In this document: one piece after another, positions 62,275 through 64,000 of the stretch
Layout of the letters: each line of letters opens with the position of its first letter
How positions within the stretch are numbered: position 1 is the first letter of the stretch
From: Bacillota bacterium
GTDB taxonomy: Bacteria; Bacillota; Clostridia; Lachnospirales; Lachnospiraceae
Direction of reading: 5' to 3'
Length of the DNA: 64,000 bases
NCBI GenBank assembly: GCA_023418475.1
Contig: JAEZZO010000029.1
Span: 184,763 to 248,762, forward strand
The notes under the pieces: generated by a model
Seen by the model: the letters and a program-made list of their open reading frames with translations, nothing else
What the model was told of the DNA's origin: nothing
The model's database searches: none
Made by a program: the position numbers and the translations under genes

Positions 62275-62805
62275 ATGACTATGGCAAATACTAACCCAAT
62301 TGTTACAATGGAGTTACAAAATGGTGATACTATTAAAATTGAATTATATCCAGAAATAGCTCCCAACACAGTGAATAATTTTATCTCTTTGACAAAAAAA
62401 GGCTTCTATGATGGTCTCAAGTTTCACCGGGTAATCCGAGGCTTTATGATTCAAGGCGGTGATCCGGAAGGTACCGGTATGGGTGGTCCCGATTATTCCA
62501 TCAAAGGTGAGTTTACCTATAATAATTTTAAAAATGACCTGAAGCATACAGCCGGTGTTTTATCCATGGCCAGATCTCAGCGTCCGGATTCAGCCGGTTC
62601 CCAGTTCTTTATTATGCATAAGGATTCTCCTCATCTGGATGGCTCCTATGCTGCTTTTGGCAAAGTAATCGAAGGATTAGAGGCTGTTAATAAGATCGCA
62701 GAGACAAAAACAGATTATGCCGATGCACCTCTTGAGCCCCAGATCATGAAGAAACTTACGGTTGAAACTTTTGGTGTAGAATATCCTGAACCTGAGAAAT
62801 GCTAA
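62275..62805 (+). CDS. Peptidyl-prolyl cis-trans isomerase, cyclophilin type
   Basis: 176 aa without a signal peptide, so cytoplasmic. Family segments: IELYPEIAPNTVNNFISL, KFHRVIRGFMIQGGDPEGTGMGGPDYSIKGEF (catalytic Arg and Gln), GVLSMARSQRPDSAGSQFFIMH and LDGSYAAFGKVIEGLEAVNKIA. It speeds proline isomerisation during folding. ATG 62275 has AGAGG about 6 nt upstream; ATG 62281 is the alternative. The open frame also reaches back to 62218. Confidence 0.95.
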   Translation: MTMANTNPIVTMELQNGDTIKIELYPEIAPNTVNNFISLTKKGFYDGLKFHRVIRGFMIQGGDPEGTGMGGPDYSIKGEFTYNNFKNDLKHTAGVLSMARSQRPDSAGSQFFIMHKDSPHLDGSYAAFGKVIEGLEAVNKIAETKTDYADAPLEPQIMKKLTVETFGVEYPEPEKC

Positions 62806-62861
62806 ATTGTTTATGAGTATTCCTAACATATCTAATAATAAAATGAACGAATAAAAATATA

Positions 62862-62904
62862 AAGCATCGCAGGAATTAGAATCTTCTCTTCCTGCGATGC
62901 TTTA
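62862..62904 (+). terminator. Bidirectional terminator between the cyclophilin gene and lepB
   Basis: A 15-bp stem, AAAGCATCGCAGGAA / TTCCTGCGATGCTTT, with a 13-nt loop, in a convergent gap. T-rich on both sides. Confidence 0.85.
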
Positions 62905-62931
62905 TTATATTTATGAAATTGTACTTCACTC

Positions 62932-63543
62932 TTACTTTATTTTACCTATTTTTTGAAAGGGATATACTCTGAAAACGACTTTTCCTTCTACCTGTTGCAA
63001 CTTTACCATTCCGATTAGTCTGCTGTCTTCACTTACCTCTCTATTATCTCCTAATACAAATAGCTCATTCTTACCGACCGTTACCGGACTTTCCATTCCG
63101 TTTGTATCGGTAACACCCTTTGCATAAGGCTCTTTGAGTTTCTTCCCGTTGACATAGACACAGCCGTTCTTTATATCAATAATATCGCCCTCTATACCAA
63201 TCACACGCTTTACATAACGTTGATGATTATATTTCTCGTCCTGGCTGATCTTGAAGTTCCAGATCACATTATCTATGTATCGTTTTAAATCATTCGATAA
63301 GTTACCTTTTTTTTCATAGGGAAAAAATGTTATAATATCTCCTCTTTCTGGTGTATGAAACTGATATTTTATTTCATCCACAATTAACTGCTGATTATTA
63401 TACAAGGTATTTTCCATGGAGCTCTGATCTACTTTCACCTTCGCATAAGCTTTGCTGTTAATCAGGAATGCCAGAGTAAATGCTACTAAGAAAACAATCA
63501 GCCAGCTGATCACTTCTTTACTTTTATTTTTCTTTACTGCCAT
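62932..63543 (-). CDS. lepB: Signal peptidase I
   Basis: 203 aa with one N-terminal membrane helix (SWLIVFLVAFTLAFLINS). The catalytic Ser is in VDQSSMENTL, the Lys in YVKRVIGIEGDII, and the box E motif is GDNREVSEDSR. It removes signal peptides outside the membrane. ATG 63543 has AAGGTATGG ahead of it; the frame is open to 63591. A degenerate terminator-docked repeat lies just upstream. Confidence 0.94.
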   Translation of the reverse strand: MAVKKNKSKEVISWLIVFLVAFTLAFLINSKAYAKVKVDQSSMENTLYNNQQLIVDEIKYQFHTPERGDIITFFPYEKKGNLSNDLKRYIDNVIWNFKISQDEKYNHQRYVKRVIGIEGDIIDIKNGCVYVNGKKLKEPYAKGVTDTNGMESPVTVGKNELFVLGDNREVSEDSRLIGMVKLQQVEGKVVFRVYPFQKIGKIK

Positions 63544-63875
63544 AATTACCATACCTTTCTTGATAGCCTGTAAGCATCTGACCGCAGACATTATTCTATA
63601 TTAGGAACAAAAAATACATTGTTCGCACTCTCGCGATGCTAAGTCTTAGCTGCACAGCTTCTGTTGCGTGTGCGCTGCTATGCATCCTCCTGAAGGTTTT
63701 ATTGTAATAAATCCACCCTATGTAAGTTCACAGAGACTATGTATCTTATACTAACACATTCCTTCCCTGCTTGTAAATTCAACTTAGGAAATCTTAACAA
63801 AAATTAAGATTTTCTTCAGATTTTCTCCTTCTGAATTATCATCGGGTAGCTTTCCTGTGAGACAATTGTCATGAA
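63544..63875. other. Intergenic region upstream of lepB
   Basis: Contains repeat copy F (63603-63712). The remainder up to 63875 is AT-rich and shows no gene. A lepB promoter must lie here or within the repeat but was not identified. Confidence 0.45.
63603..63712 (+). repeat. Terminator-docked repeat, copy F (degenerate)
   Basis: GGAACAAAAAATACATTG, CACTCTCGCGATGCTAA, GCTGCACAGCTTCTGTTG, CGTGTGCGCTGCTATGCAT and GAAGGTTTTATT. The head is recognisable but the end palindrome is lost, and no terminator hairpin is seen next to it. Confidence 0.65.
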
Positions 63876-64000
63876 GAATCATGACCACCGGCTTAGCCGG
63901 TGGTTTGCTCTGCCCCTATAAGGGGCTCTTACTTGCTTGCGCCCGGAAGGCGCCCTGAGGGATTTGCCAACCGCACTACTTCCTCAGGCTTGCCCTAAAG
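63876..64000 (-). mobile_element. Edge of an IS200/IS605-TnpB-type element (putative omega RNA scaffold)
   Basis: The last 125 bp turn GC-rich and fold into a row of hairpins: CCACCGGC / GCCGGTGG, GCCCC / GGGGC, GCGCC / GGCGC and CCCTGAGG / CCTCAGG. Read on the minus strand the order and words (TTGGCAAATCCCTCAGGG ... GGCGCCTTCC ... CCGGTGGTCATGATTC) match my recollection of the region after tnpB (IS605 OrfB) genes in clostridia, where the omega RNA scaffold ends at the transposon edge. The tnpB gene would lie to the right, outside the window. Confidence 0.55.

Noticed and set aside
1..64000. CRISPR arrays, tRNA and rRNA genes
   Set aside because: No regularly spaced identical repeats and no cloverleaf or rRNA-like sequence were seen anywhere on either strand.

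Overview
The window looks like the chromosome of a low-GC, endospore-forming anaerobic Firmicute, most probably a Lachnospiraceae (Clostridium cluster XIVa) member. Three things point there: a complete spoIIIAA-AH operon, the clostridial gene order yqhY-nusB-xseA-xseB-ispA-dxs-tlyA-nadK-argR, and a Phe T-box ahead of pheST. Strong AGGAGG ribosome-binding sites and TTGACA/TATAAT-type promoters fit as well. Most genes lie on the minus strand. No rRNA, tRNA or CRISPR array was seen.

Layout, left to right. 1-5.9 kb: the truncated end of a cyclic beta-1,2-glucan synthase-like glycosyltransferase, then a class D sortase with its LPKTA-anchored acidic surface protein. 5.9-10.7 kb: single genes (DUF6323-like protein, SEC-C methionine aminopeptidase, mini-AraC, alpha/beta hydrolase, a hypothetical, YebC). 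10.8-19 kb: the argR-nadK-tlyA-GNAT-dxs-ispA-xseB-xseA-nusB-yqhY housekeeping operon. 19.4-25 kb: spoIIIA operon. 25.3-35.4 kb: aroE, a Na+-pump decarboxylase beta/gamma pair, a sugar-binding protein, efp, pepQ, aroQ, aroK, yqeG, mscL, GNAT. 35.5-39.4 kb: pheST with T-box. 39.4-43.1 kb: TetR regulator, HAD phosphatase, FAD oxidoreductase. 43.2-49.2 kb: a nitrogen-sensing block with two ammonium transporters (one fused to a PII domain), two free PII proteins and a tiny kinase-fold protein. 49.4-52.8 kb: queA and an ABC-F ATPase behind a leader-peptide/terminator attenuator. 52.8-57.1 kb: sugar oxidoreductases, a TIM-barrel isomerase and an AraC regulator. 57.2-60.5 kb: pyrE, pyrD, pyrK and yjbQ. 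60.8-64 kb: a CYP152-type P450, a cyclophilin, signal peptidase I and the edge of an IS605/TnpB-type element.

The most unusual structure is not a gene. A repeat of about 120-130 bp occurs six times (near 3.2, 26.1, 30.2, 39.0, 46.8 and 63.6 kb). In five of the six copies it is docked directly on the T-tract of an intrinsic terminator, always in the same orientation relative to that terminator. A second, palindromic repeat of about 75-80 bp occurs three times (6.5, 32.3 and 40.6 kb) and in both orientations. Neither matches an element I can name. Regulatory RNA architecture is also dense: a T-box, an ABC-F attenuator with a 37-codon leader ORF, stacked hairpins ahead of both ammonium-transporter transcripts, and hairpins that enclose the start codons of the kinase-like gene and of a GNAT gene.

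Gene starts were set from visible ribosome-binding sites, and several differ from the longest open frame. Four small genes (at 27.5, 39.4, 52.6 and 57.2 kb) were found by reading the sequence directly.
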